From Allacma fusca (taxonomy: Eukaryota > Arthropoda > Collembola > Symphypleona > Sminthuridae), in NCBI GenBank assembly GCA_947179485.1, contig OX359247.1:63663001-63727000 (forward strand): a stretch of 64,000 bases of DNA, in the 5' to 3' direction. Made by a program: the position numbers and the translations under genes. The stretch's first letter is position 1; each line of letters starts with the position of its first letter. The notes under the pieces are model-generated. The model had not been told where the DNA came from and did no database searches. It was given only the letters and a program-made list of their open reading frames with translations. This document shows positions 11,469 through 23,429 of this stretch, piece by piece.

Positions 11469-14400
11469 CTCAAAAATTCTAAATTTGACTAGTATGTATA
11501 TAGCTATATAAAGTACGGGACATAACTTGATTTTTGTGTCATTAACAAATAACGTCCGAATCAAACACGTTGTTTCAATTGTTACATCTTATTGGGGGTT
11601 TATTTTACAATTAAAGACGTCTACCCGTTCTTTGCAAATCGAATTCTGTTTAACATTTTTATATATATAAACCTTAAGTCGATGAAATTATTTGTTCGTC
11701 ACTGGCCTGAAGGTTATGTCTCAAAAATTTTGCTACATGTATAAAATCATTAAATGGAGGAGTTTTCAATTTGAATTGTCAATTATAACTAAAAAATTTC
11801 TAACTGGATAACACCGTATTAAAAATCAATAGTTCGAGCTATAACTTACACGATCGTCCGGTTTATCTAGAGTAGGTCTTAAAATTCATTGCTGGAGTTA
11901 AGTTTTTCAGTTAAAATATTTTGTTTTAACAAATGTTGTTTTACGCTCAAAAATTCTAAATTTGACTAGTATGTATATAGCTATATAAAGTACGGGACAT
12001 AACTTGATTTTTGTGTCATTAACAAATAACGTCCGAATCAAAGACGTTGTTTCAATTGTTTCATCTTATTGGGGGTTTATTTTAGAATTAAAAACGTCTA
12101 CCCGTTGTTTGCAAATCGAATTCTGTTTAACATTTTTTAATATATAAACCTTAAGTCGATGAAATTACTTGTTCGTCACTGGCCTGAAGGTTATGTCTCA
12201 AAAATTTTGCTACATGTATACAATCATAAAATGGAAGAGTTTTTCAATTTGAATTGTCAATTATAATTAAAAAATTTCTAACTGGATAACACCGTATTAA
12301 AAATCAATAGTTCGACCTATAACTTACACGATCGTCCGGTTTATCTAGAGTAGGCCTTAGATTTCATTGCTGGAGTTAAGTTTTTCAGTTAAAATATTTT
12401 GTTTTTACAAATGTTGTTTTACGCTCAAAATCTCTAAATTTGACTAGTATGGATATAGCTATATAAAGTACGGGACATAACTTGATTTTTGTGTCATTAA
12501 CAAATAACGTCCGAATCAAAGACGTTGTTTCAATTGTTACATCTTATTGGGGGTTTATTTTAGAATAAAAAACGTCTACCCGTTCTTTGCAAATCGAATT
12601 CTGTTTAACATTTTTATATATATAAACCTTAAGTCGATGAAATTATTTGTTCGTTACTGGCCTGAAGGTTATGTCTCAAAAAGTTTGCTACATTTATTCA
12701 ATCATTAAATGGAAGAGTTTTCAATTTAAATTGTTAATTATAACTAAAACATTTCTAACTGGATAACACCTGATTAAAAAAATTGGTCGAGCTATTACTG
12801 ACACATTTGACCGGTTTATCTAGAGTAGGTCTTAGATTTCATTGCTGGAGTTAAGTTTTTCAGTTAAAATATTTGATTTTAACAAATGTTGTTTTACGCT
12901 CAAAAATTCTAAATTTGACCAGTATGTATATAGCTATATAAAGTACGGGACATAACTTGATTTTTGTGTCATTAACAAATAACGTCCGAATCAAACACGT
13001 TGTTTCAATTGTTACATCTTATTGGGGGTTTATTTTAGAATAAAAAACGTCTACCCGTTCTTTGCAAATCGAATTCTGTTTAACATTTTTATATATATAA
13101 ACCTTAAGTCGATGAAATTATTTGTTCGTTACTGGCCTGAAGGTTATGTCTCAAAAAGTTTGCTACATTTATTCAATCATTAAATGGAAGAGTTTTCAAT
13201 TTAAATTGTTAATTATCACTAAAACATTTCTAACTGGATAACACCTGATTAAAAAAATTGGTCGAGCTATTACTGACACATTTGACCGGTTTATCTAGAG
13301 TAGGTCTTAGATTTCATTGCTGGAGTTAAGTTTTTCAGTTAAAATATTTGATTTTAACAAATGTTGTTTTACGCTCAAAAATTCTAAATTTGACCAGTAT
13401 GTATATAGCTATATAAAGTACGGGACATAACTTGATTTTTGTGTCATTAACAAATAACGTCCGAATCAAACACGTTGTTTCAATTGTTACATCTTATTGG
13501 GGGTTTATTTTAGAATAAAAAACGTCTACCCGTTCTTTGCAAATCGAATTCTGTTTAACATTTTTATATATATAAACCTTAAGTCGATGAAATGATTTGT
13601 TCGTCACTGGCCTGAAGGTTATGTCTCAAAAATTTTGCTACATGTATACAATCATAAAATGGAAGAGTTTTTCAATTTGAATTGTCAATTATAACTAATA
13701 AATTTCTAACTGGATAACACCGTATTAAATAATCAATAGTTCGAGCTATAACTTACACGATCGTCCGGTTTATCTAGATTAGGTCTTAGATTTCATTGCT
13801 GGAGTTAAGTTTTTCAGTTATATTTTATTTTAACAAATGTTGTTTTACGCTCAAAAATTCTAAATTTGACTAGTATGTATATAGCTATATAAAGTACGGG
13901 ACATAACTTGATTTTTGTGTCATTAACAAATAACGTCCGAATCAAAGACGTTGTTTCAATTGTTACATCTTATTGGGGGTTTATTTTAGAATTAAAAACG
14001 TCTACCCGTTCTTTGCAAATCGAATTCTGTTTAACATTTATATATATATATAAACCTTAAGTCGATGAAATTATTAGTTCGTCACTGGCCTGAAGGTTAT
14101 GTCTCAAAAATTTTGCAACATGTATACAATCATTAAATGGAAGAGTTTTTCACTTTGAATTGTCAATTATAACTAATAAATTTCTAACTGGATAACACCG
14201 TATTAAAAAACCAATAGTTCGAGCTGTAACTTACACGATCGTCCGGTTTATCTAGAGTAGGTATTAGATTTCATTGCTGGAGTTAAGTTTTACAGTTAAA
14301 ATATTTTATTTTAACAAATGTTGTTTTACGGTCAAAAATTCTAAATTTGACTAGTATGTATATATCTTTATAAAGTACGGGACATAACTTGATTTTTGTG

Positions 14401-17400
14401 TCACTAACAAATACCGTCTGAATCAAAGACGTTGTTGAAAAATGTTACATCTTATTGGGTTTTTTTAGAATTCAATTAAAAATGTCTACCTGTTCTTTAA
14501 AAATCGAATTCTGTTTCACATTTTTTTAATATATAAACCTTAAGTCGATGAAATGATTTGTTCGTCACTGGTCTGAAGGTTACGTCTCAAAAATTTTGCT
14601 ACATGTATACAATCATTTAATGGAAGAGTTTTCAATTTGAATTGTTAATTATAACTATAATTTCTAACTGAATAACACCTGATTAAAAAAATTGGTCGAG
14701 CTATTACTGACACATTTGACCGGTTTATCTAGAGAAGGTCTTAGATTTCATTACTGGAGTTAAGTTTTTCAGTTAAAATATTTTATTTTAACAAATGTTG
14801 TTTTACGCTCAAAAATTCTAAATTTGACTAGTATGTATACAGCTATATAAAGTACGGGACATAACTTGATTTTTGTGTCATTAACAAATAACGTCCGAAT
14901 CAAAGACGTTGTTTCAATTGTTACATCCTATTGGGGGTTTATTTTAGAATTAAAAACGTCTACCCGTGTATTGCAAGTCGAATTCTGTTTAACATGTTTA
15001 TATATATAAACCTTAAGTCGATGAAATTATTTTTTCGTCACTGGCCTGAAGGTCATGTCTCAAAAATTTTGCAACATGTATACAATCATTAAATGGAAAA
15101 GTTTTTCAATTTGAATTGTCAATTATAACTAATAAATTTCTAACTGGATAACACCGTATTAAAAAACCAATAGTTCGAGCTGTAACTTACACGATCGTCC
15201 GGTTTATCCAGAGTAGGTATTAGATTTCATTGCTGGAGTTAAGTTTTACAGTTAAAATATTTTATTTTAACAAATGTTGTTTTACGGTCAAAAATTCTAA
15301 ATTTGACTAGTATGTATATATCTTTATAAAGTACGGGACATAACTTGATTTTTGTGTCACTAACAAATACCGTCTGAATCAAAGACGTTGTTGAAAAATG
15401 TTACATCTTATTGGATTTTTTTAGAATTCAATTAAAAATGTCTACCTGTTCTTTGAAAATCGAATTCTGTTTCACATTTTTTTAACATATAAACCTTAAG
15501 TCGATGAAATGATTTGTTCGTCACTGGTCTGAAGGTTACGTCTCAAAAATTTTGCTACATGTATACAATCATAAAAATGAAGAGTTTTCAATTTGAATTG
15601 TTAATTGTAACTGAAAAATTTCTAACTGGATAACACCTGATTTAAAAAATTGGTCGAGCTATTACTTACACATTTGACCGGTTTATGTAGAGTAGGTCTT
15701 AAATTTTATTGCGGGAGGTAAAAGCGTTTCAGTTAAAATATTTTATTTTCACAAATGTTGTTTTACGCTCAAAAATTCTAAATTTGACTAGTATGTAAAT
15801 AGGTATATAAAGTACGGGACATAACTTGATTTTTGTGCCATTAACAAATCACGTCCGAATCAACGACGGTTTTTCAATTGTTACATCTTATTGGGGGTTT
15901 ATTTTAGAATTAAAAACGTCTACCCGTTCTTTGCAAATCGAATTCTGTTTAACATTTTTTCATATATAAACCTTACGTCGATGAAATTATTTGTTCGTCA
16001 CTGGCCTGAAGGTTATGTCTCAAAAAAACTTTAACATGTATACAATCAATTAATGGAAGAGTTTTTCAATTTGAATTGTCAATTATAACTAAAAAATTTC
16101 TAACTGGATAACACCGTATTAAAAAACCAATAGATCGAGCTATAACTTACACGATCGTCCGGTTTATCTAGAGTAGGTATTAGATTTCATTGCTGGAGTT
16201 AAGTTTTACAGTTAAAATATTTTATTTTAACAAATGTGGTTTTACGCTCAAAAATTCTAAATTTGACTAGTATGTATACAGCTATATAAAGTATGGGACA
16301 TAACTTGATTTTTGTGTCATTAACAAATAACGTCCGAATCAAAGACGTTGTTTCAATTGTTACATCTTATTGGGGGTTTATTTTAGAATTAAAAACGTCT
16401 ACCCGTTTTTTGCAAGTCGAATTCTGTTTAACATTTTTATATATATAAACCTTAAGTCGATGAAATTATTTTTTCGTCACTGGCCTGAAGGTCATGTCTC
16501 AAAAATTTTGCTACATGTATACAATCATAAAATGGAAGAGTTTTTCAATTTGAATTGTCAATTATAACTAAAAAATTTCTAACTGGATAACACCGTATTA
16601 AAAATCAATAGTTCCAGCTATAACTTACACGATCGTCCGGTTTGTCTAGAGTAGGTCTTAGATTTCATTGCTGGAGTTAAGTTTTACAGTTAAAATATTT
16701 GATTTTAACAAATGTTGTTTTACGCTCAAAAATTCTAAATTTGACTAGTATGTTTATAGCTATATAAAGTTCGGGACATAACTTGATTTTTGTGTCACTA
16801 ACAAATAACGTCTGAATCAAAGACGTTGTTGAAAAATATTACATCTTATTGGGTTTTTTTAGAATTTAAATAAAAATGTCTACCCATTCTTTGCAAATCG
16901 AATTCTGTTTCACATTTTTTAATATATAAACTTTAAATCGATGAAATAATTTATTCGTCACTGGTCTGAAGGTTATGTCTCAAAAATTTTGCTACATGTA
17001 TACAATCATTAAAATGAAGAGTTTTCAATTTGAATTGTTAATTGTAACTGAAAAATTTCTAACTGGATAACACCTGATTTAAAAAATTGGTCGAGCTATT
17101 ACTTACACATTTGACCGGTTTATGTAGAGTAGGTCTTAAATTTTATTGCGGGAGGTAAAAGCGTTTCAGTTAAAATATTTTATTTTTACAGATGTTGTTT
17201 TACGCTCAAAAATTCTGAATTTGACTAGTATGTAAATAGGTATATAAAGTACAGGACATAACTTGATTTTTGTGTCATTAACAAATAACGTCCGAATCAA
17301 CGACGTTGTTTCAATTGTTACATCTTATTGGGGGTTTATTTTAGAATTAAAAACGTGTACCCGTTCTTTTTAAATCGAATTCTGTTTAACATTTTTTCAT

Positions 17401-18200
17401 ATATAAACCTTAAGTCGATGAAATAATTTGTTCGTCACTGGTCTAAAGGTTATGTCTCAAAAATTTTGCTACATCTGTACAATCAGTAAATGGAAGAGTT
17501 TTGAATTTGAATTGTTAATTGTAACTGAAAAATTTCTAACTGGATAACACCTGATGAAAAAAATTGTTCGAGCGATTACTTACACATTTAACCGGATTAT
17601 CTAGAGTAGGTCTTAAATTTTATTGCGGGAGGTAAAAGCTTTTCAGTTAAAATATTTTATTTTAACAAATGTTGTTTTACGCTCAAAAATTCTAAATTTG
17701 ACTAGTATGTATCTAGCTATATAAAGTACGGGACATAACTTGATTTTTGTGTCACTAACAAATAACGTCTGAATCCCAGACGTTGTTTCAATTGTTACAT
17801 CTTATTGGGGGTTTATTTTAGAATTAAAAACGTGTACCCGTTCTTTGCAAATCAAATTCTGTTTAACATTTTTTAATATATAAACCTTAAGTCGATGAAA
17901 TTATTTGTCCGTCACTGGTCTGAAGGTAATGTCTCAAAAATTTTTCTACATGTATACAATTAATAAGTGGAAGCGTTTTTCAATTTGAATTGTCAATTAT
18001 AACTAAAAAATTTCTAACTGGATAACACCGTATTAAGAAACTAATAGTTCGAGCTGTAACTTACACGATCGTCCGGTTTATCTAGAGTAGGTCTTAGATT
18101 TCATTGCTGGAGTTAAGTTTTTCAGTTAAAATATTTTATTTTAACAAATGTTGTTTTACGCTCAAATATTCTATGTATGACTAGTATGTATATAGCTATA

Positions 18201-18216
18201 TAAAGTAAAAGTACGG
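18201..18216. repeat. Six-base tandem duplication next to the TATA-like motif
   Basis: In the unit starting at 18161 the usual 'ataaagtacggg' reads 'ataaagtaaaagtacggg', a tandem duplication of AAAGTA. It helps explain the 485-bp length of this unit. Confidence 0.8.
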
Positions 18217-19606
18217 GACATAACTTGATTTTTGTGTCATTAACATATAACGCCCGAATCAAAGACGTTGTTTCAATTGTTACATCTTATTGGGGGTTTA
18301 TTTTAGAATTAAAAACGTCTACCCGTTCTTTGCAAATCGAATTCTGTTTAACATTTTTATATATATAAACCTAAAGTCGATGAAATTATTTGTTCGTCAC
18401 TGGTCTGAAGGTTGTCTCAAAAATTTCGCTACATGTATACAATCATTAAATGGAAGAGTTTTTCAATTTGAATTGTCAATTATAACTAAAAAATTTCTAA
18501 ATGGATAACACCGTATTAAAAAACCAATAGTTCGAGCTATAACTTACACGATTGTCCGGTTTATCTGGAGTAGGTCTTAGATTTCATTGCTGGAGTTAAA
18601 CATTTATCAGTTTAAATATTTTATTCTAACAAATGTGGTTTTACGCTCAAAAATTCTAAATATGACTAGTATGTATATAGCTATATAAAGTACGGGACAT
18701 AATTAGATTTTTGTGTCATTAACAAATAACGTCTGAATCAAAGACGTTGTTGAAAAATGTTACATCTTATTAGGTTTTCTTTAGAATTCAATTAAAAATG
18801 TCTACCCGTTCTTTGCGAATCGAATTCTGTGTCACATTTTTTTAATATATAAACCTTAAGTCGATGAAATGATTTGTTCGTCACTGGTCTGAAGGTTATG
18901 TCTCAAAAATTTTGCTAAATGTATACAATCATTTAATGGAAGAGTTTTCAATTAGAATTGTTAATTGTAACTGAAAAATTTCTAACTGGATAACACCTGA
19001 TTAAAAAAATTGGTCGAGCTATTACTTACACATTTGACCGGTTTATCTAGAGTAGGTCTTAAATTTTATTGCGGAAGGTAAAAGCTTTTCAGTTAAAATA
19101 TATTATTTTAACAAAGGTTGTTTTACGCTCAAATATTCTAAATATGACTAGTATGTAAATAGCTATATAAAGTACGGGACATAACTTGATTTTTGTGTCA
19201 TTAACAAATAACGTCCGAATCAAAGACGTTGTTTCAATTGTTACATCTTATTGGGGGTTTATTTTAGAATTAAAAACGTCTACCCGTTCTTTGCAAATCG
19301 AAATCTGTTCAACATTTGTTTATATATAAACCTTACGTCGATTAAATTATTTGTTCGTCACTGGCCTGAAGGTTATGTCTCAAAAAAATTTTAACATGTA
19401 TATAATCAATTAATGGAAGAGTTTTTCAATTTGAGTTGTCAATTATAACTAAAAAATTTCTAACAGGATAACACCGTATTAAAAAATCAATAGTTCGAGC
19501 TATTACTTACACATTTGACCGGTTTATCTAGAGTAGGTCTTAAATTTCATTGCTGGAGTTAAGTTTTTTAGTTAAAATATTTTATTTTAACAAATGTTGT
19601 TTTACG

Positions 19607-20263
19607 CTCAAAAATTCTAAATTTGACTAGTATGTATATAGGTATATAAAGTTCGGGACATAACTTGATTTATGTGTCACTAACAAATAACGTCTGAATC
19701 AAAGACGTTGTTGAAAAATATTACATCTTATTGGGTTGTTTTAGAATTCAAATAAAAATGTCTACCCATTCTTTGCAAATCGAATTCTGTTTCACATTTT
19801 TTAATATATAAACTTTAAGTCGATGAAATGATTTGTTCGTCACTGGTCTGAAGGTTATGTCTCAAAAATTTTGCAAATCGAATTTTGTTGTTTCAATTGT
19901 TACATCTTATTGGGGGTTTATTTTAGAATTAAAAACGTCTACCCGTTCTTTGCAAATCGAAATCTGTTCAACATTTTTTTATATATAAACCTTACGTCGA
20001 TGAAATTATTTGTTCGTCACTGGCCTGAAGGTTATGTCTCAAAAATTTTGCTACATGTATACAGTCATTAAATGGAAGTTTTTCAATTTGAATTTTCAAT
20101 TATAACTAAAAAATTGCTAACTGGATAACACCGTATTAAAAAACTAATAGTTCGAGCTGTAACTTACAAGATCGTCCGGTTTATCTAGAGTAGGTCTTAG
20201 ATTTCATTGCTGGAGTTAAGTTCTTCAGTTCAAATATTTTATTTTAACAAATGTTGTTTTACG
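19607..20263. repeat. Over-long satellite unit (657 bp) with an internal partial duplication
   Basis: The unit proceeds normally to 'gtctcaaaaattttgc' near 19874, where 'tacatg' should follow. Instead it reads 'aaatcgaatt', normally found about 110 bases earlier. After 'ttttg' it continues with 'ttgtttcaattg' (from about 19885), normally found still further upstream. It then runs on to a normal unit end. The result is about 178 extra bases made by two backward jumps, each at a few bases of shared sequence (ttgc, then ttg). Confidence 0.85.
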
Positions 20264-23129
20264 CTCAAAAATTCTATATATGACTAGTATGTGTATAGCT
20301 ATATAAAGTACGGGACATAACTTGATTTTTGTGTCATTAACAAATAACGTCCGAATCAAAGACGTTGTTTCAATTGTTACATCTTATTGGGGGTTTATTT
20401 TAGAATTAAAAACGTCTACCCGTTTTTCGCAAATTGAATTCTGTTTCACATTTTTTAAGTATATTAACCTTAAGTCGATGAAAAGATTTGTTCGTCACTG
20501 GTCTGAAGGTTATGTCTCAAAAAGTTTTTAACATGTATACAATCATTAAATGGAGAAGTTTTCAATTTGAATTGTTAATTGTAACTGAAAAATTTCTAAC
20601 TGTATAACACCTGATTAAAAAAATTGGTCGAGCTATTACTTACACATTTGACCGGTTAATCTAGAGTAGGTCTTAAATTTTATTGCGGGAGGTAAAAGCT
20701 TTTCAGTTAAAATATATTATTTTAACAAAGGTTGTTTTACGCTCAAATATTCTAAATATGACTAGTATGTAAATAGCTACATAAAGTACGGGACATAACT
20801 TGATTTTTGTGTCGTTAACAAATAACGTCCGAATCAAAGACGTTGTTTCAATTGTTACATCTTCTTGGGGGTTTATTTTAGAATTAAAAACGTCTACCCG
20901 TTCTTTACAAATCGAAATCTGTTCAAAATTTTTTTATATATAAACCTTACGTCGATGAAATTATTTGTTCGTCACTGGCCTGAAGGTTATGTCTCAAAAA
21001 AATTTTAACATGTATATAATCAATTAATGGAAGAGTTTTTCAATTTGAATTGTCAATTATAACTAAAAAATTTCTAACAGGATAACACCGTATTAAAAAA
21101 TCAATAGTTCGAGCTATTACTTACACATTTGACCGGTTTATCTAGAGTAGGTCTTAAATTTCATTGCTGGAGTTAAGTTTTTTAGTTAAAATATTTTATT
21201 TTAACAAATGTTGTTTTACGCTCAAAAATTCTAAATTTGACTAGTATGTATATAGGTATATAAAGTTCGGGACATAACTTGATTTATGTGTCACTAACAA
21301 ATAACGTCTGAATCAAAGACGTTGTTGAAAAATATTACATCTTATTGGGTTGTTTTAGAATTCAAATAAAAATGTCTACCCATTCTTTGCAAATCGAATT
21401 CTGTTTAACATTTTTTTTATATATAAACCTTAAGTCGATGAAATGATTTGTTCGTCACTGGTCTGAAGGTTATGTCTCAAAAATTTTGCTACATGTATAC
21501 AGTCATAAAATGGAAGTTTTTCAATTTGAATTGTCAATTATAACTAAAAAATTTCTAACTGGATAACACCGTATTAAAAAACTAATAGTTCGAGCTGTAA
21601 CTTACACGATCGTCCGGTTTATCTAGAGTAGGTCTTAGATTTCATTGCTGGAGTTAAGTTCTTCAGTTCAAATATTTTATTTTAACAAATGTTGTTTTAC
21701 GCTCAAAAATTCTATATATGACTAGTATGTGTATAGCTATATAAAGTACGGGACATAACTTGATTTTTGTGTCATTAACAAATAACGTCCGAATCAAAGA
21801 CGTTGTTTCAATTGTTACATCTTATTGGGGGTTTATTTTAGAATTAAAAACGTCTACCCGTTCTTTGCAAATCGAATTCGGTTTAACATTTTATATGTAC
21901 ACCTTAAGTCGATGAAATGATTTGTTCGTCACTGGTCTGAAGGTTATGTCTCAAAAATTTTGCTAAATGTATACCGTCATAAAATGGAAGTTTTTCAATT
22001 TGAATTGTCAATTATAACTAAAAAATTTCTAACTGGATAACACCGTATGAAAGAACTAATAGTTCGAGCTGTAACTTACACGATCGTTCGGTTTATGTAG
22101 AGTAGGTCTTAGATTTCATTGCTGGAGTTAAGTTTTTCGGTTAAAATATTTTATTTTAACAAATGTTGTTTTACGCTCAAAAATTCTATATATGATTAGT
22201 ATGTATATAGCTATATAAAGTACGGGACATAACTTGATTTTTGTGTCATTAACAAATAACGTCCGAATCAAAGACGTTGTTTCAATTGTTACATCTTATT
22301 GGGGGTTTATTTTAGAATTAAAAACGTCTACCCGTTCTTTGCAAATCGAATTCTGTTTAACATTTTTTTATATATAAACCTTAAGTCGATGAAATGATTT
22401 GTTCGTCACTGGTCTGAAGGTTATGTCTCAAAAATTTTGCTACATGTATACAGTCATAAAATGGAAGTTTTTCAATTTGAATTGTCAATTATAACTAAAA
22501 AATTTCTAACTGGATAACACCGTATTAAAAAACTAATAGTTCGAGCTGTAACTTACACGATCGTCCGGTTTATCTAGAGTAGGTCTTAGATTTCATTGCT
22601 GGAGTTAAGTTCTTCAGTTCAAATATTTTATTTTAACAAATGTTGTTTTACGCTCAAAAATTCTATATATGATTAGTATGTATATAGCTATATAAAGTAC
22701 GGGACATAACTTGATTTTTGTGTCATTAACAAATAACGTCCGAATCAAAGACGTTGTTTCAATTGTTACATCTTATTGGGGGTTTATTTTAGAATTAAAA
22801 ACGTCTACCCGTTCTTTGCAAATCGAAATCTAATCAACATTTTTTATATATAAACCTTACGTCGATGAAATTATTTGTTCGTCACTGGCCTGAAGTTTAT
22901 GTCTCGAAAAATGTTTAACATGTATATAATCAATAAATGGAAGAGTTTTTCAATTTTAATTGTCAATTATAACTAAAAAATTTCAACAGGATAACACCGT
23001 ATTAAAAAATCAATAGTTCGAACTATTACTTACACATTTGACCGGTTTATCTAGAGTAGGTCTTAAATTTTATTGCTGGAGTTACGTTTTTTAGTTAAAA
23101 TATTTTATTTTAACAAATGTTGTTTAACG

Positions 23130-23429
23130 CTCAAAAATTCTAAATTTGACTAATATGTATATTGCTATAAAAAGTACGGGACATAACTTGATTTTTGTGT
23201 CATTAACAAATAACGTCCGAATCAAAGACGTTGTTTCAATTGTTACATCTTATTGTGGGTTTATTTTAGAATTAAAAACGTCTACCCGTTCTTTGCAAAT
23301 CGAATTCTGTTTAACATTTTTTGTATATATAAACCTTAAGTCGATGAAATGATTTGTTCGTCACTGGTCTGAAGGTTATGTCTCAAAAATTTTGCTACAT
23401 GTATACAATCATTTAATGGAAGAGTTACG
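23130..23429. repeat. Truncated satellite unit (300 bp)
   Basis: The unit runs normally to 'aatggaagagtt' and then jumps directly to 'acgctc' of the next unit at about 23427. About 179 bases are missing, from the 'tttcaattt' segment to the unit end. The junction falls within 'gtt', present at both edges, as expected for a short-homology deletion or unequal exchange. Confidence 0.88.

Larger units (their letters stand above)
1..14330. repeat. Satellite array, A-type monomers, homogeneous section (30 units)
   Basis: Thirty head-to-tail units of 475-481 bp, strongly AT-rich. Unit starts: 1, 478, 957, 1434, 1911, 2386, 2864, 3342, 3817, 4295, 4773, 5252, 5730, 6209, 6687, 7166, 7645, 8120, 8598, 9076, 9554, 10033, 10511, 10990, 11469, 11946, 12424, 12899, 13374, 13850. 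A-type diagnostics are cgtccgaatc, ttcaattgttac, tgggggtttattttagaatt, cctgaaggatatg or ttatg, and cggtttatctagag. Sub-variants recur in patches. One has 'ctcgaaatctc' at its start, after a unit with 'gtaagcc'. One has 'attacaactac'. A third (units 7645, 12424, 12899) has 'cacctgatt' and 'acatttgaccgg'. Every frame is broken by stops, so no gene is called. The function of such arrays is usually structural (centromeric or heterochromatic), but nothing here proves which. Confidence 0.97.

Noticed and set aside
16370..23352. Several 65-72 codon plus-strand open frames in A-type units
   Set aside because: All are the same stretch of the monomer read between stops, and the frame is broken in most units.
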